DNA of 64,000 bases, taken from contig BCHH01000011.1 in assembly GCA_001599595.1 (NCBI GenBank), positions 703,894 through 767,893 on the forward strand, read 5' to 3'. The DNA comes from Beverwykella pulmonaria (Eukaryota; Ascomycota; Dothideomycetes; Pleosporales; Melanommataceae). Below are positions 22,921 through 34,896 of this stretch, in pieces. The notes below the pieces were generated by a model, which did not search any database, was not told where the DNA came from, and saw only the letters and a list, made by a program, of their open reading frames with translations. The position numbers were made by a program, and so were the translations under genes. How positions within the stretch are numbered: position 1 is the stretch's first letter; every line of letters starts with the position of its first letter.

Positions 22921-25459
22921 CTACTGGACAAATGATACCATAATATCCGGATTCTCTTCTGAAGACAATCTAGGTTTCAACTCCTCCTTCACTTCCTCTT
23001 CGTTTTTCTTCTCCCCTTCCTCTACTTTTCTCTCTTCTCCCTCCTGATGAATTCTCTTCGTCTGCAGGGACCTCAGAGTGGGGACGAGTAGTGCTAACTT
23101 CTTGTCCTGCTGCACCTCACTCTCCCACCTCGCAGGCTCCGCAGGAGTAGGAACGTTGAGATCCAATTTCTTGTCCCTCGGCAATTTCGTCTCACCCTCC
23201 GTGTACGGTAAGCCTGCCTCTTCCCTGGCCATATCATTGATCCAGCGACAGTTGGGCTCGATCAGCTCCCCCTTGGCCAACATATCCGCAAGGTACAGCC
23301 AGCAAAGCGCATTTCCCACTGTGCTAACCTCGTCGCTCACGTGAGTTTGTGCAAAGTTGGCCATCTCATCGTACAGTTCAGTGTTGGTGAACAGGTCATG
23401 GAGGTAGCTAGCAACGGTGCTGCTATCTTCGGGCTTGACCAAGAACCCGCTCTTGCCGTGGTCGACTTGCAGCGGGATACCGCCTGCCGTGGTCGCGATG
23501 ATGGGGATACCTTTGTGCAGGGCTTCTGAGACCTTGACTTCGAAGCCCTCGCGCGTGGAGAGCTGCAGCGCGACGTGGGCGGTGGACATGAGGGCGTTGA
23601 GAATCTGATCTGTGGGCCCAAGGCGCATGACTATGACGTCATCTTGAATGTCAGCGTATTCGTTTCGGAGAAGGTCGAGAGTCTGGTTGTAAATCAATGT
23701 AGCATCGGGATCGTCAATGGCACCGTGGCCTGCGACGACGAGTTGAGGGATTTGCTTCTTGGGAGTGTCTTTCATGTAGCTGCGCCGAAGCTCCGCATAC
23801 GCCGCCAAAACGACAGGTATTCCTTTGGCGGGATCGAAGCGCGCAATTTGGACGATATACTCCCGTTCTGGGTAAGCCAGTTGGTGCATACCCGCCTTGT
23901 GACACTCCAGTGCGAATTCGTCGAGATAGAACTCGTTTTCCCAGTGATGCAAGTACTTGTTCAGTCCATCGAGCCAATCTGTGGTCGCTGGCATATATCC
24001 AACCTTGTTGAAGTCGATGTTCTTCGGCACGAATTCTCGTACAGGGTGGCTGACAAAGAGATCGGCCTTTTCGACGTTCTGGTGGACCCAGTTCCACACC
24101 TCCGCAGTCGGGGTTCCTTCTTGATTGGCAAGATCGGCGCGGACTTGAATGTGGCTGCGGAAGATGACTGGACGAGTTGGGTCTTGTTCTTTGGCAATCT
24201 TTACGAGGCTCGGCATTTGGGGGTCATCCACGATGATTACGTCTGCTCCGCCTTCCGAACGAGGTGCAAGAGCACCGCCATCTCTGATCCAGAACCGATT
24301 CGCATTCGTCCTGCACCAGTCGTCGAGAGTGTCCATTTGTTGTTGCGTGAGACGCAGACCGGGCTCTGCAACCCCTTGAAGGATATTGTGGTTGTTCTTC
24401 GTAATCCTGAAGACTTCCGGCTTAGGCTTTGGAACGTACCAATTCGCATTAACGCCTATGGTGCGCAGGAACCTGATCAGGGCATGCCTCATCAACGCGA
24501 CACCGCCACCCTGAGGAGTGCTGTTGAAGAAAGCGATACTGATGTTGTCTTTCTTGAGTGAAGCGGCATACTTCATGGTAGCCTTCCAGGTCTGTGTCCC
24601 GACAGTTGTTTCGAAGTCGTCCTTGCTTGAGATCTGAGCATGACCCTCGCAATCGACTTGAACTTCACTGTGAAAGCCGACATACACACGTGGCTGATGG
24701 TTGGGTCCAAAGTACCTACAAAAAGTTAGCCATTTGACTTCCAGGAATTATATGAAGTCTCTGAATGAAGAATTGCTTCTGGGAGATGCATTAGGACTTA
24801 GCAGAGCTAGATCGAACCCCTTTTTCTCTCACCTGTGTGTGCTGGAAGGAAATAGGCAAGAAAAGTCAGTACGTACATGATGCATTTGCGAGCCATAGTA
24901 TCGGCTTCTTCATCGACACCGAAATATGCTGGGGAATGAGTTCTCTGGAGGCCGTTTCGTTTCGAGGAAGTTTTCAAGACTAACGGTACGATATCTAGTT
25001 CGAGCCATAACTTCGAAGGGAGGTTGGGGCTCAACTCGGCCAGCTGTTTGGTCAAGCCGGCACCCACGAATTTGAATAAATGATCCTCTTGGTAAGAACG
25101 AATCTTTGTGATGATGGCGTCTGCAATCTCGGCAGAGCGATTATGTTCGTTGCTATTCATCCAGTTCTTATTCCCCAGGTTTATAACCGCATAGTCGAAG
25201 TTATAGGTGCCATCGTGTGTTGAGATGCCGACATTGATATCACCGCGTTGGTTTTCAGTGATAGCAATGCCAAGATAGAGAGACTGGAGATTTGTGGTCA
25301 GTTTATGAACCATGTGTGTTAGTAGAGGGGATGAAAACGAACCTCAAGCCTGGCTTTGTGTCCAACTTGTCTCTTTTGGTCAATGGACGTCGCAGCCTGT
25401 AATGATTCGCGTGTCGCCTTGCGCAGCATGGCAGGCCCCGATGATGTTTGCAATGGCAT
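22921..25459 (-). CDS. ccg-9: Trehalose synthase/phosphorylase, CCG-9-like (GT4)
   Basis: This protein is similar to Neurospora clock-controlled gene 9 and to fungal retaining trehalose phosphorylases of glycosyltransferase family 4, which interconvert trehalose and glucose plus glucose-1-phosphate. Three exons, 25459-25343, 25283-24877 and 24715-22921, give 772 residues. The N-terminal third (SLYLGIAITEN, GTYNFDYAVINLG, YFGPNHQPRVYVGFHSEV) is the family's own domain. The catalytic part has the Gly-rich loop NSTPQGGGVALM and the GT-B donor-site pattern EGFEVKVSEALHKGIPII with its paired Glu residues, followed by TTAGGIPLQV. The last ~90 residues are a Lys/Glu-rich, probably disordered tail that I would not expect to be conserved. 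It is divergent from TUP1 with 1.8 kb between. Biochemical direction (synthesis or phosphorolysis) cannot be read from sequence. Confidence 0.88.
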
Positions 25460-27272
25460 GGTTAACGTAGAAATTGGTGAATTGAGTGTGGGGGTGGGAG
25501 GAGGATAACGTTGGATTGGATTGTATACAGGTTGTATAGCAAGTGAGTTGCAAGTGAACGAATGATGTATGGATTGAGAAGATGTAACACTGAGGCAGGA
25601 ACGATAAATTTATAGGTTTGGATTCCCAGGTATAGAAGGCTCTAATTATGGGTCATACGCCACGCGGGTCCTGGATTCAATGTACAGCCAGACACAGTCG
25701 TGCAACGCAGAACGTGACGCCGTGCTGGAGACGTGAATTGCGGTCAAAAAAAATCTAAAGTTGAGAGTGGTATGTTGCAAGCAACAAACAATCACCCGTC
25801 ACAACTCGGAATGGATTCAACCGTTGGCGAGGTCCGAGTCGAAAACACGGCATAGTGGATTGCGTGGCAAAAGGCTGTAGATCAAGGCGTGAGGTGTGAG
25901 GCTAGAGAGGCTGAAAGCACGAGACCTGAAGATACTGCGTCTGCAGCGCTGCGCTGGCCGTGGCGAACAGGGCAAAGCCACAAAGAAATCAGGAGACGAC
26001 ACAACGACACAACGACACAACGCGAGAATCCCACGACAATAATCCCATGCAATAATAACGATCCCACGACAACGACACTGCAGTGCTGGAGTTGCAAGAT
26101 ATGCGGAGCGCCCAGGCCAATGGTGCGCAAGTGCATCATGTTGCAGGGGCCCACCGCCGCTTCCTGGGTGGGAACGGGCAGCCGAGAGGCGCTAAAGCAC
26201 GCATTGCGGGACGACGACGCCGCCCGACATCACAGCAAGGACGACACCGCTACCGTGGTGGAAGCATGGGGGAGTGAGCGGTGCACTCGCTGCGGGATGC
26301 AGATGGCCCGGCTCGCGCGGCCGAACAAAGTCTGTGTGCGGTTGAACAAACACATGTGCCTTGGTGTCGGCGAGCAGAGGCAGCGAAGCTGGGAAGCTTC
26401 TGGTAGTTTGCGGGCGCTTGTCAAGTCACAACGTACCTTGCCCTGGATGCAAATGCAGCGTTCTCAGTCTCCCCGAGCAGCGACTGCCACCTGTAATAAT
26501 TCATAATGCGCGGGGCTTATCGAGCCTCGTGCGACGGTCGGCTCAGCAGTGGCACGACAATGATGAGCAGTCATCCCGATGCGCGCCAGCTGTCCACAGT
26601 CTGTGTGGGACTTGAGCCAAGAGGCGGCAGATTTCATGCAGTGTGTCTGTCGGTGGTCCGGGTTGGCTTGTGGGTGTTGAAAGCAAGACTGCGCTCAACC
26701 CCGTATAGAATCGATTCAGAGAAAAAGTACTCCGTACTGTAACAAATCCTGAATAAACGCCGGGAGAGCGTCAACTGTCGAGATGCACGCTGCGCAGCCT
26801 TCGTGGTAGTGCAGGCGTGTTTGAGGTTGTGTCCGCCGTTCGGTGGTTCCTCACATTGTTTTGCCCATGGGAGCTCCACCGACCGTTTCAGCCTAGCCTT
26901 GCTGATCGCTCGGACCATCTTCATCGACTACAGTGGATCCGCCCATTTTCTCCAACTGCCCTTCCGTCCCCTCAAAACCCTCGTCCCCCGTTCTGCTTGC
27001 GCTGCATCACCACCCCTAAGCCATCCATCTCACACCCGTCGCGCCCATCTCAGGGCCGGCTCCCGCGTCTGTCCACACGAGCCTCGACCTCCCGACCTTC
27101 CTCACCGGCCTGTGCGACCCCCTCAGCCTCGTCCCCCCGTTGCTCGCCAGCTCCCTCCCACCGCCGTCGCATCCCGAACCCCATCTCTCTCGCCCTCGAC
27201 TGCGCTCGTTCATTGCCTACAAGCAGCTGTATCTACTCGCCAGCCCCCAGTTATCAGCAAATCGCCGTCAAG
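25460..27272. promoter_or_regulatory. Divergent upstream region of CCG-9-like gene and TUP1
   Basis: These 1.8 kb hold both promoters. Near 25998-26080 there are short near-repeats of acgacacaac and ccacgacaa. From about 26930 the plus strand is C-rich (ccctcgtccc, ccgcc), consistent with the TUP1 leader. The TUP1 frame stays open upstream of its ATG for about 150 codons but contains no other ATG, so the start at 27273 stands. No other gene was recognised. Confidence 0.5.
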
Positions 27273-30200
27273 ATGAATCACGGGTACCCACCCCGCGGCA
27301 TGGTCCCTCAGGGCGCCCCCAGCCAACGCCTGAACGAGCTGCTGGACTCAATACGCGGCGAGTTCGAGACTGAGTCTCAGCGCAGCGTCGATTATGAGAC
27401 CCAAAGTGAGTTATTTTCGATATCAATCAGGTTTAGGTTGTCGACGTGCTTTGCGGCGTGATCCCTTCGGTGTTCGAATGGATGCTTAGAATCCCATTTC
27501 ACCCGGGGCAGCTTCAAGAACATACAACCCGATGGACATCGAATTTCCCTGTATAGTACCAAATACGGACTCCAGCTCTGTGTGCGCCCTTGCGATGACT
27601 TTGGCTGACTGCTCTCGTGAACACAGTCACCCGGCACATCCAAGAAATCGAGATGATTCGCAGCAAGGTCTATGCTCTAGAGCAACAGCACATTCAGGTC
27701 AAGGCGAAGTGAGTAGACCTCTCTTCTACATTTGCGTTGAGCGGAAAGGCGGTATTCACACGGACACATGCCACAAACGAGTGTGGCACAGCATCGAATC
27801 CGGTCGCGAACACCTTCCATGGTACGCGCTGACCCCTCATTATAGGTACGAAGATGAAATTGCGCGCTTGCAACGCGAGTTAGAGGCACGCGGTGGACCT
27901 AGCCAGAATTCACAGCACCATGGCCCCTCTCAACCCCCACCGCCCTCAATCGGCCATGGTCCAAGCAACTTGTTCGGCGGCATTATGGCTGGAAGTGCTT
28001 CTCAGGGCGGTCCAGGATTGGCCCCTCCCCCGCAAGAATCGCAGCAGCCTCAAGGCTTGCCACCACACATGGGACCACAAGGCCCACCGCCTGGATTGAA
28101 TCCCGCACCAGGTCCACCCCAGCATTTCGGAGGCTATCAGCCTGCACCATCAGTGAACGGCAAGTTGATCCCTACTTTTTATTCAAACTACAGTGGCGGC
28201 AACGACCAGATTGGTGTAGTCCCAGGACAACTGCTTTGACCAACGATTATTGTCTTTACGCATCGCTGACAACGATTTAGGTTATGCTCAACCTCCGCAA
28301 CCTACTGCCTCACCCGGTGGAAAGCGTGGCGGTCCAGGTCCAGGTCCCGGTCCTGGGCCTCGAGGTCCACCAGGACCGGCAACTCCGCAGCAAAACACTG
28401 CTGCACCCTACCCTGGCTCTCCTCAGGTCCCGCGACCTACCCCACCACCCCATCAGCACCAAAGCTCACTCTTGGGCGGAAACCAAGTTCCTTTGAGCCA
28501 GAGCAATATTCTCGCAGATCTGGACGTTGAGCAATTACCAGACAATCTCAAGAAAGAGGGTGCCGACTGGTTCGCGGTTTTCAATCCCCGCGCGCGACGT
28601 GTTCTTGATGTGGACCTGATCCACAATTTGCCCCACCAGAGCGTGGTCTGCTGTGTCCGATTCAGCCTGGATGGGAGGTATGTCGCCACTGGTTGCAACC
28701 GCTCGGCCCAAATCTTTGATGTCGAGACGGGCGTCCCCATTGCGCATCTGCAGGACAGCTCTCTTCCTGAGGATGGCGATCTGTATATTCGCAGTGTCTG
28801 CTTCAGCCCCAACGGCGCTTACTTGGCCACTGGTGCTGAGGACAAGGTCATCCGAGTGAGTTGAATGCTATCGGAACGCACTGCACCCAGCGTGTGTTGC
28901 ACCCCTGGTATTGCTGCTAACCATTTCAGGTGTGGGATATTGCGAGCCGTACCATCAAGAACCAATTCACTGGGCACGAACAGGACATTTATTCCTTGGA
29001 CTTTGCCCGCAATGGCCGAATCATTGCTTCCGGAAGCGGAGACCGCAGTGTTCGTTTGTGGGATCTTGAGTCGAATCAGCAAGTTCTTCACCTCTCGATC
29101 GAGGACGGCGTTACAACCGTTGCAATCTCTCCAGATAATCGATTCGTCGCGGCCGGATCTCTTGACAAGAGTGTCCGTGTGTGGGACGTCAACACCGGCC
29201 AGCTTGTTGTGCGTCTAGAGGGTGAACAGGGACACAAGGACAGTGTCTACTCGGTAGCTTTCGCGCCTTCTGGAGATCGATTGGTTAGTGGTAGTTTGGA
29301 CAAGACCATCAAAATGTGGGAATTGACAACTGCGCCTCGTCTGATTCCGGGTGCTTCGCCGACAGGCAAGTGCATTCGTACCTTCGAAGGCCACAAGGTA
29401 AGCTCCACCTCGTTTACCACGCATAAGCATACACGAACTGATGCATGTTTAGGACTTCGTTTTGAGCGTTGCTCTTACGCCTCATGGTGACTGGGTCCTG
29501 AGTGGATCTAAAGATCGTGGCGTTCAGTTCTGGGATCCTCATACTGGTGTTGCCCAGCTTATGTTACAAGGGCACAAGAATTCCGGTTAGTTCATGCAAA
29601 ACACGTCCGCTCAGAAACCCCTCAATCAGCACATGATTTGAGGGCATTTACCTCGGACAGTTGAGCGATTTTGTAAGATCTCACCTTATGTGCTTTGCTA
29701 ACTTTGAGTAGTAATATCTGTCGCACCCAGCCCGACTGGAGGCATTTTCGCTACGGGAAGCGGCGACATGCGTGCCAGAATCTGGAGGTGAGTGACATTT
29801 CATCCAAAACTTATCTGTCCCCAAAGTTGCGCATTTGAAGTCGGGGCCCCCCGTTCGACGCGAACCGGCATATCGCATGACCTCTGCGTTCGTTGCGAAT
29901 GTTCTGTTACGTGCCCGGCGGGATGCCCTTTGCAGTTTCGCTCGGTGTCAGTGTGGGGACTTGGCGCAAGCATTTGGCTCCCACGCAACGACCCCCACGC
30001 GGCCGGCGTCTAGGTGCGAGGGTGGCGCGGGCGCATTATCTGTGGGGAGGTGTGGCGTCAGCCAACCCCCCGGCTTGCTATGCAAGATTAATCGCACGTC
30101 AAGCCCCAACTGCAGCTTTTGACGCCGCATCACAGCACCGCACTTTTTTCCCGTCCTCTCACCCGTCCCCTCACCCCTCCTTTCCCATCTCCGTCTTTTC

Positions 30201-30277
30201 GTCTTGACATGCATCCCAATTCTGGTGTTCCTTAGCTTACTCATTGCTACAGATTCGACAGATATCCTGGCCCGTAG
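27273..30277 (+). CDS. TUP1: Transcriptional corepressor Tup1/RCO-1
   Basis: This nuclear corepressor is recruited with Ssn6/Cyc8 by DNA-binding repressors. Eight exons (27273-27405, 27627-27708, 27846-28159, 28281-28855, 28930-29397, 29453-29585, 29712-29787, 30253-30277) give 601 residues, against about 600 for RCO-1. The Tup_N tetramerising coiled coil is about 17-90 ([14 protein letters not shown], then [20 protein letters not shown]). A Pro/Gly/Gln-rich linker fills about 90-245. Seven WD40 blades follow to the end, with Trp-Asp pairs in VWDIASR, LWDLES, VWDVNTG, MWELTT, FWDPHTG and RIWRF. Intron 3 (28160-28280) uses a GC donor, required for phase. Intron 7 is 465 bp and precedes a 25-nt last exon coding FDRYPGP and stop. 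Identity is certain; the last exon is the least certain part. Confidence 0.94.
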
Positions 30278-33200
30278 GTGCCCTCCACGTTTTAACTCTA
30301 GCCTCAACACACGATCAACGGTTGAAAAAAAGTATCCTGTGTGCTACAGAGGAGGACCTTGTAGTCCAGAATTTTCATTGTCGTGAACGATGAACGCGCG
30401 ATCTCAGTATACCCCCTTCTTTTGTGCCGAACACGAACACGATCTTTCTTCAACCTAACTACGACATGCGATGAAGTGGATTCTTCACTCTTGGTGTCCC
30501 TTGTTTGTACGCGTGGTGTTCGGGTTTGTCACCCGATGAATGGGTGGGTGGATTAAAAACGTTTAATACTCATACTCATTGAACGATTTCCAGTTTCTTT
30601 CATGGGCACGTGAGGTATCGGATGGATTTTGGAGTGCGAATGAAAGGATATTGATCACGGGCTCGATGTTCAGCAGAGGTCCCTCTTATAGGCGACTGTA
30701 AGTAGGCGTGCTCGTAATTTGACTATTCTTGGTTTCTACATCTGCCTACCTGGTTGAGTCTCTATCTGTCCGCCCAATTTTTCTTTTTTTTCGAATGGTA
30801 TAGAATCTTCTCTTGAGATGTGTTTCATGTCCATCGTCTATCGTGTGATTCCTCACCGTATTTCCGGTGCCCTTTTTACTTTTGCTTTTGCCTTCTATTA
30901 TTAGTACATGGTGTTTTCGAGCATCTGGTAGGTTGGGGTGGGAGAGTGAGAGCCTGAGATTCGAGGCACAGAGTCGAAACATCGCTTTCACATCAACATG
31001 TAGAGCCGCGTTTCAGAATCTGCCACTTAAGGGGAATTTTCCGACTGGCGTGGGAAACGTGAGCCTGAACTTCACTTAGACTGAAGCCTGGGTTGAGGCC
31101 GGGAGTTTTCGGCGCGGGTAGCTGCCGATCTTGGAGGGAGGAACGTTCGAGAGTAAAGGGGATGCGCATGGGGTTGCAGGATCTTGAACGTACAGTAGCT
31201 GGAGGCAGGGGCAAGGAGAGGAGGGTAGCAGGTGATGCTTTTCAAGGGCTAGTAGGCTGCAGGATCGAGCGGCGGTGTAGAGTGCAGGGGAGTGTCGAAA
31301 CGGGCATTTGCTTTTTGGTGAGAGCAAGGCTCAGCTAGACGGGGGGTGTGAGGGGTGGAGGGTGGACCTGGTTTCGTGAGGGATATGGGTGCGGTGCGGT
31401 TTGGTTTGGTTTGGTGTCGTTTGGTTTGGGGGTTTTGTAAGTGTCATACGATGCGTTTGGGCGAGTTGAAGAGTTGGGGGTGATGGAGCCGTGGTAAGTG
31501 GGTTTGCTCTGCGTCGTCCTCGTCCAGGTCCAGGTCCAGGTCCAGGTCCAGGTCTAGGTCTGGGTTCAAGTCAAGGCCTCAGAAGATGGCAGGGTCCACT
31601 CTGAGGTGTGGGAGACGGAGATGGAGGGGTCGTGAAGAGCATGAAAACGGATGAGGGGTATGATTTGAGGTTGAGTGTGCGAAATCCGAGTCAGCTCCCC
31701 AGCTTACTCTGCTACTCAGAGGCCTTTGTAAAGCCGATCTGTATCGGGTCGGAGATCTACATGCCTGCACTCCCGGACATCGATACCGCACTGGTTGAAT
31801 ATGCGATCCCGAACCCGGTAGCGAGATTCTGACCTAATCCGGGTAAGGGACCAGGGAAGGGGAGTTGCCCGCGATGTGATGTGATCGGATGTGGGGTGCA
31901 GAGCATGCATGCATGCATACCTTGATTGGTTATTTAGTGAAATTCACACTGTGATTGCCGTGAGTGGAGCGTTTTGACGTCGTGGTGAGGGAGCATTTCT
32001 CCGTGTGGCTGAATACAAAAACCGCATTGGGCGAGGCGCAGGTTAGCAGCTTGGAAGGCATGTTAGACGGCTTTGGTGGTCTGGCGGCGGCCACGCGGAT
32101 AACTGGCACTCGACCAAAAAGCAAAGCATGACAGATCTCATCGCGTCTGATCGCCGGCGGCTCAAGCGGCCATGTTCGGGTCTGGGATAAATAGATACCG
32201 GCAGGAGGTATGCCTATCGATCACGCGTTTCTTTAATCAGGGTGTTAGCGGTCATGAGGCGCTCGCTATGTCGGCGAGGTTGGGTGGGGTTTCGCGGATG
32301 GACGCAGAGATGAGAGGAGTCGGTTGTTGATGGTTGTGGAGATGGAGTGCCAAGGATAACCCGTCACATCATTATATGCAGCACGCCCATTGCGGAAGCA
32401 AGCGACGACAGCTCGCCGCAACAAGGCGTGTCACGCAATTGGAAAACCCGCCGGGGCCGCGGTGAGTCCCGAGTCAAGAACTCTGCTATTGGCGACGTTG
32501 TCTGTCACCGCAGTGAGGTGTGTGCGGTCTGGAACAGAGCAGCATAAGCAGGCACGGTATCCCCCATCTAGGCGATCGGCCCACGAGAACCGAAGATTCG
32601 CGAGCGAGTGCTGAGCTTGGTTCGGGGCTTGCACGTTTGCGAGCAGAGATGCAGGACGCGATTATAGCGGTGCTGTACTGGTGCGGGGCGATGAATATGT
32701 TTGTGTGTGCCTGGACGAGTTTCAAGTCGGTCCTGTGCCCAATCCAACGTCACATCCAGCCACCAATTCGTCAATTGGCGCGGTAGCTGAGCCCAACGCC
32801 CTCTCCAATGTCAATAGCAAAGTGTCAGCTCACATCGCCTCAACCGTCTCGGTCCCTTTCTCCTGACCCCAGTCCCCCCAGTCTCCTCCTCTCCTCGCAA
32901 TACTCGCGATATTGAGGTACGACATCCCCCAGCCCCTCTCCCGAAAAGCAAACTTCCGATCCTGCACGTCCCATGCTAGCTTAGCCTTACACTAGCAATC
33001 ACACACGCACCACACCAAATACCAATAATACACCCCCGGGGTAAGGTCCCGGCCATACTAATCCCATGTAATACATACTAAGCAATTTTGCATCGCGATA
33101 ACGACCAGGATGTCAGATCTTGCTGTCTCCCCTACCGTCTTCCCTTGCCATCCCCTGCCATCTCCCCTTGCCAGTCTTCGTTGCGTAGGAAGATTTTCGT

Positions 33201-33790
33201 ATCACAATGCAAGGGTACATACTGCATCGGCGCTGATGACTGATGCGGTAGTACCTCGATCGTGAGAAAATTTGCAGGGAATGTCCAGATCGCTGGGGCT
33301 GCACATGTAGGATGTTGAATCGGGAAGCACACAGTGGAGATGCTGAGCGGTAAGAGCTGGCGTGTGGGAGTACCTGCAGTGGAAACTCGATCTGGAGAGG
33401 TGCAGGATCGGGACGCGTGGTCGACTCATGCGTGTGCATATAGATCGGACTCGCATTCGTGTTCTCGTGATGAAGGGAACGCTGAACGGCAGTTGCGTTG
33501 TATGAAGGATTGAGGTCACGGAGTGTGTTCGAATTGAGAGCATGGCGGCGAGGTTTTAAGTGCGCCCTTGAGGGTCAATGGATAGTTGTTATGATGTCTG
33601 TATCTGGTATTCATACGAAGTGTTATAGATCAGTCGTTCTAGCATGATGATCCGAGACGCTGGGCCAGAAGAGTGCAATAACATTCACGAAACTTCAGTT
33701 TATGATTCCACTGCTCTTGTGATTTTATATACTCTGGCTAAAAGGCTCCCTTCACGGTGAATATTGCCAACATCACTTCCTCCCTTTCCA
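30278..33790. other. 3.5-kb region without a recognised gene
   Basis: This lies between the TUP1 3' end and the 3' end of the UstYa gene. It holds a T/G-rich block (31395-31440, ggtttggttt), a GTCCAG hexamer repeat (31522-31557), and a palindromic gcatgcatgcatgc near 31905. Several minus-strand ATG frames of 60-120 codons between 31500 and 33540 lack any domain and look spurious. A long non-coding transcript is possible but unproved. Confidence 0.5.
31522..31557. repeat. GTCCAG hexamer tandem repeat
   Basis: Five exact copies of gtccag are followed by one gtctag variant, in non-coding DNA downstream of TUP1. Confidence 0.9.
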
Positions 33791-34896
33791 CTACACAGGC
33801 AACGGCCACGCCCAAGCTTTGAGAATATCATTACCATTCTCATCAGTGACGCCTTTAAACCCCATATTCCTAGAAGCAAGGAATTCATGCACCTTCTTCT
33901 GATCGCGACACATGTGTTTCTCTCCGCCCCAGTACGGCTCGTGCTCCATTCCTTTATCGTCGTATTCTGGGACTGCGAGCGTGAGATCGGGATGGCACAT
34001 TACGGACTATGTATTAGTTAGCGTTTGGACTGCTGATGCTGGGAGATAAGAGTATGTGAAAGGAGGACTTACGTGACGGATAACCTCGAGACAGTGGTCG
34101 TTGGCGTGTTCGTTTGTCCCGGCATCTACGAAATTTCCACGCTTGTACTCGTTGAGGACGTGCTTGATGATTCCCTATGCATACACCAGTGTTATCTCCA
34201 CCTGAAACTCACATCTCGTCTCGACTTACCAAACAGTGCACCTCATGCTGATACGCCGTGATAAACCCTAAATAATCCTTCATCCAGCTATCCCTCTCAT
34301 ACAGCGGGATCAGTGGACGCCCACCGGGGATAATATACGGCGAGTCTTTGTGCAACCAGATCCAGTCATCTAATCCACAAGTCAGCAACCTCTCTCAAGT
34401 ATCGCTGTCCGGGGTGGAGCTACGTACTTCCATAATAGTTCCAAGCTGAAGCCTCCATTTTATCCGACTTTCCCGTATCGGGGACCCAGAAGGGTGATTC
34501 GAACGGCTCTGTCTCGACGAAGCGGCGGTCTTCTTGGAATTCAGTGGGCACAATGGGGACTACGCTCTATCGTTAACCATTACAATTAAAATCCCCTTTC
34601 TCCTGTATATACGTCTTACATTGCTCAATCAGATTCTTAGATCTAGAATACCGATGCAAAAGATGCGGATTCTTTGCCAGATAAACCACCACCAACACCG
34701 TCCACAGCGCCAGCACAACCACGCTGATCGTGATATGCAGCGCGACTCTCAAACGCGTGGAGTGCTGGACGTATGCGACGTTTTTATAGTCATTGTAGCG
34801 CAAATGCATTGTATGGCTCTGCGTGTCTGATAGCCGCTCGTATTTTGTTTCGGCGTCTCGGTGGGTTTTGCGTAGGAGGTTAAGGATGGATTCCAT
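33791..34896 (-). CDS. UstYa-family (DUF3328) oxidase-like membrane protein
   Basis: Members of this family carry out oxidative cyclisation or related steps in fungal ribosomal-peptide and other secondary-metabolite pathways. Five exons (34896-34620, 34559-34428, 34369-34230, 34174-34073, 34006-33791) give 288 residues with every junction in phase. The N-terminal tail is cytosolic in character and a single membrane span covers about 51-73. The downstream part carries PFESPFWVPDTG, then the first metal-type motif HEVHC (178-182) and the second His/Cys cluster HANDHC (206-211) followed by LEVIRHSVMCHPD. The second motif has one extra residue relative to the HxxHC spacing I expect, so it may be non-standard. 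It stands alone: no precursor peptide, synthase or transporter is recognisable within 7 kb on either side. The family call is firm, the pathway unknown. Confidence 0.85.

Noticed and set aside
26803..27276. A 157-codon frame overlapping the TUP1 start
   Set aside because: It begins at GTG, contains no ATG, and is Pro/Arg/Ser-rich as expected from a C-rich leader.
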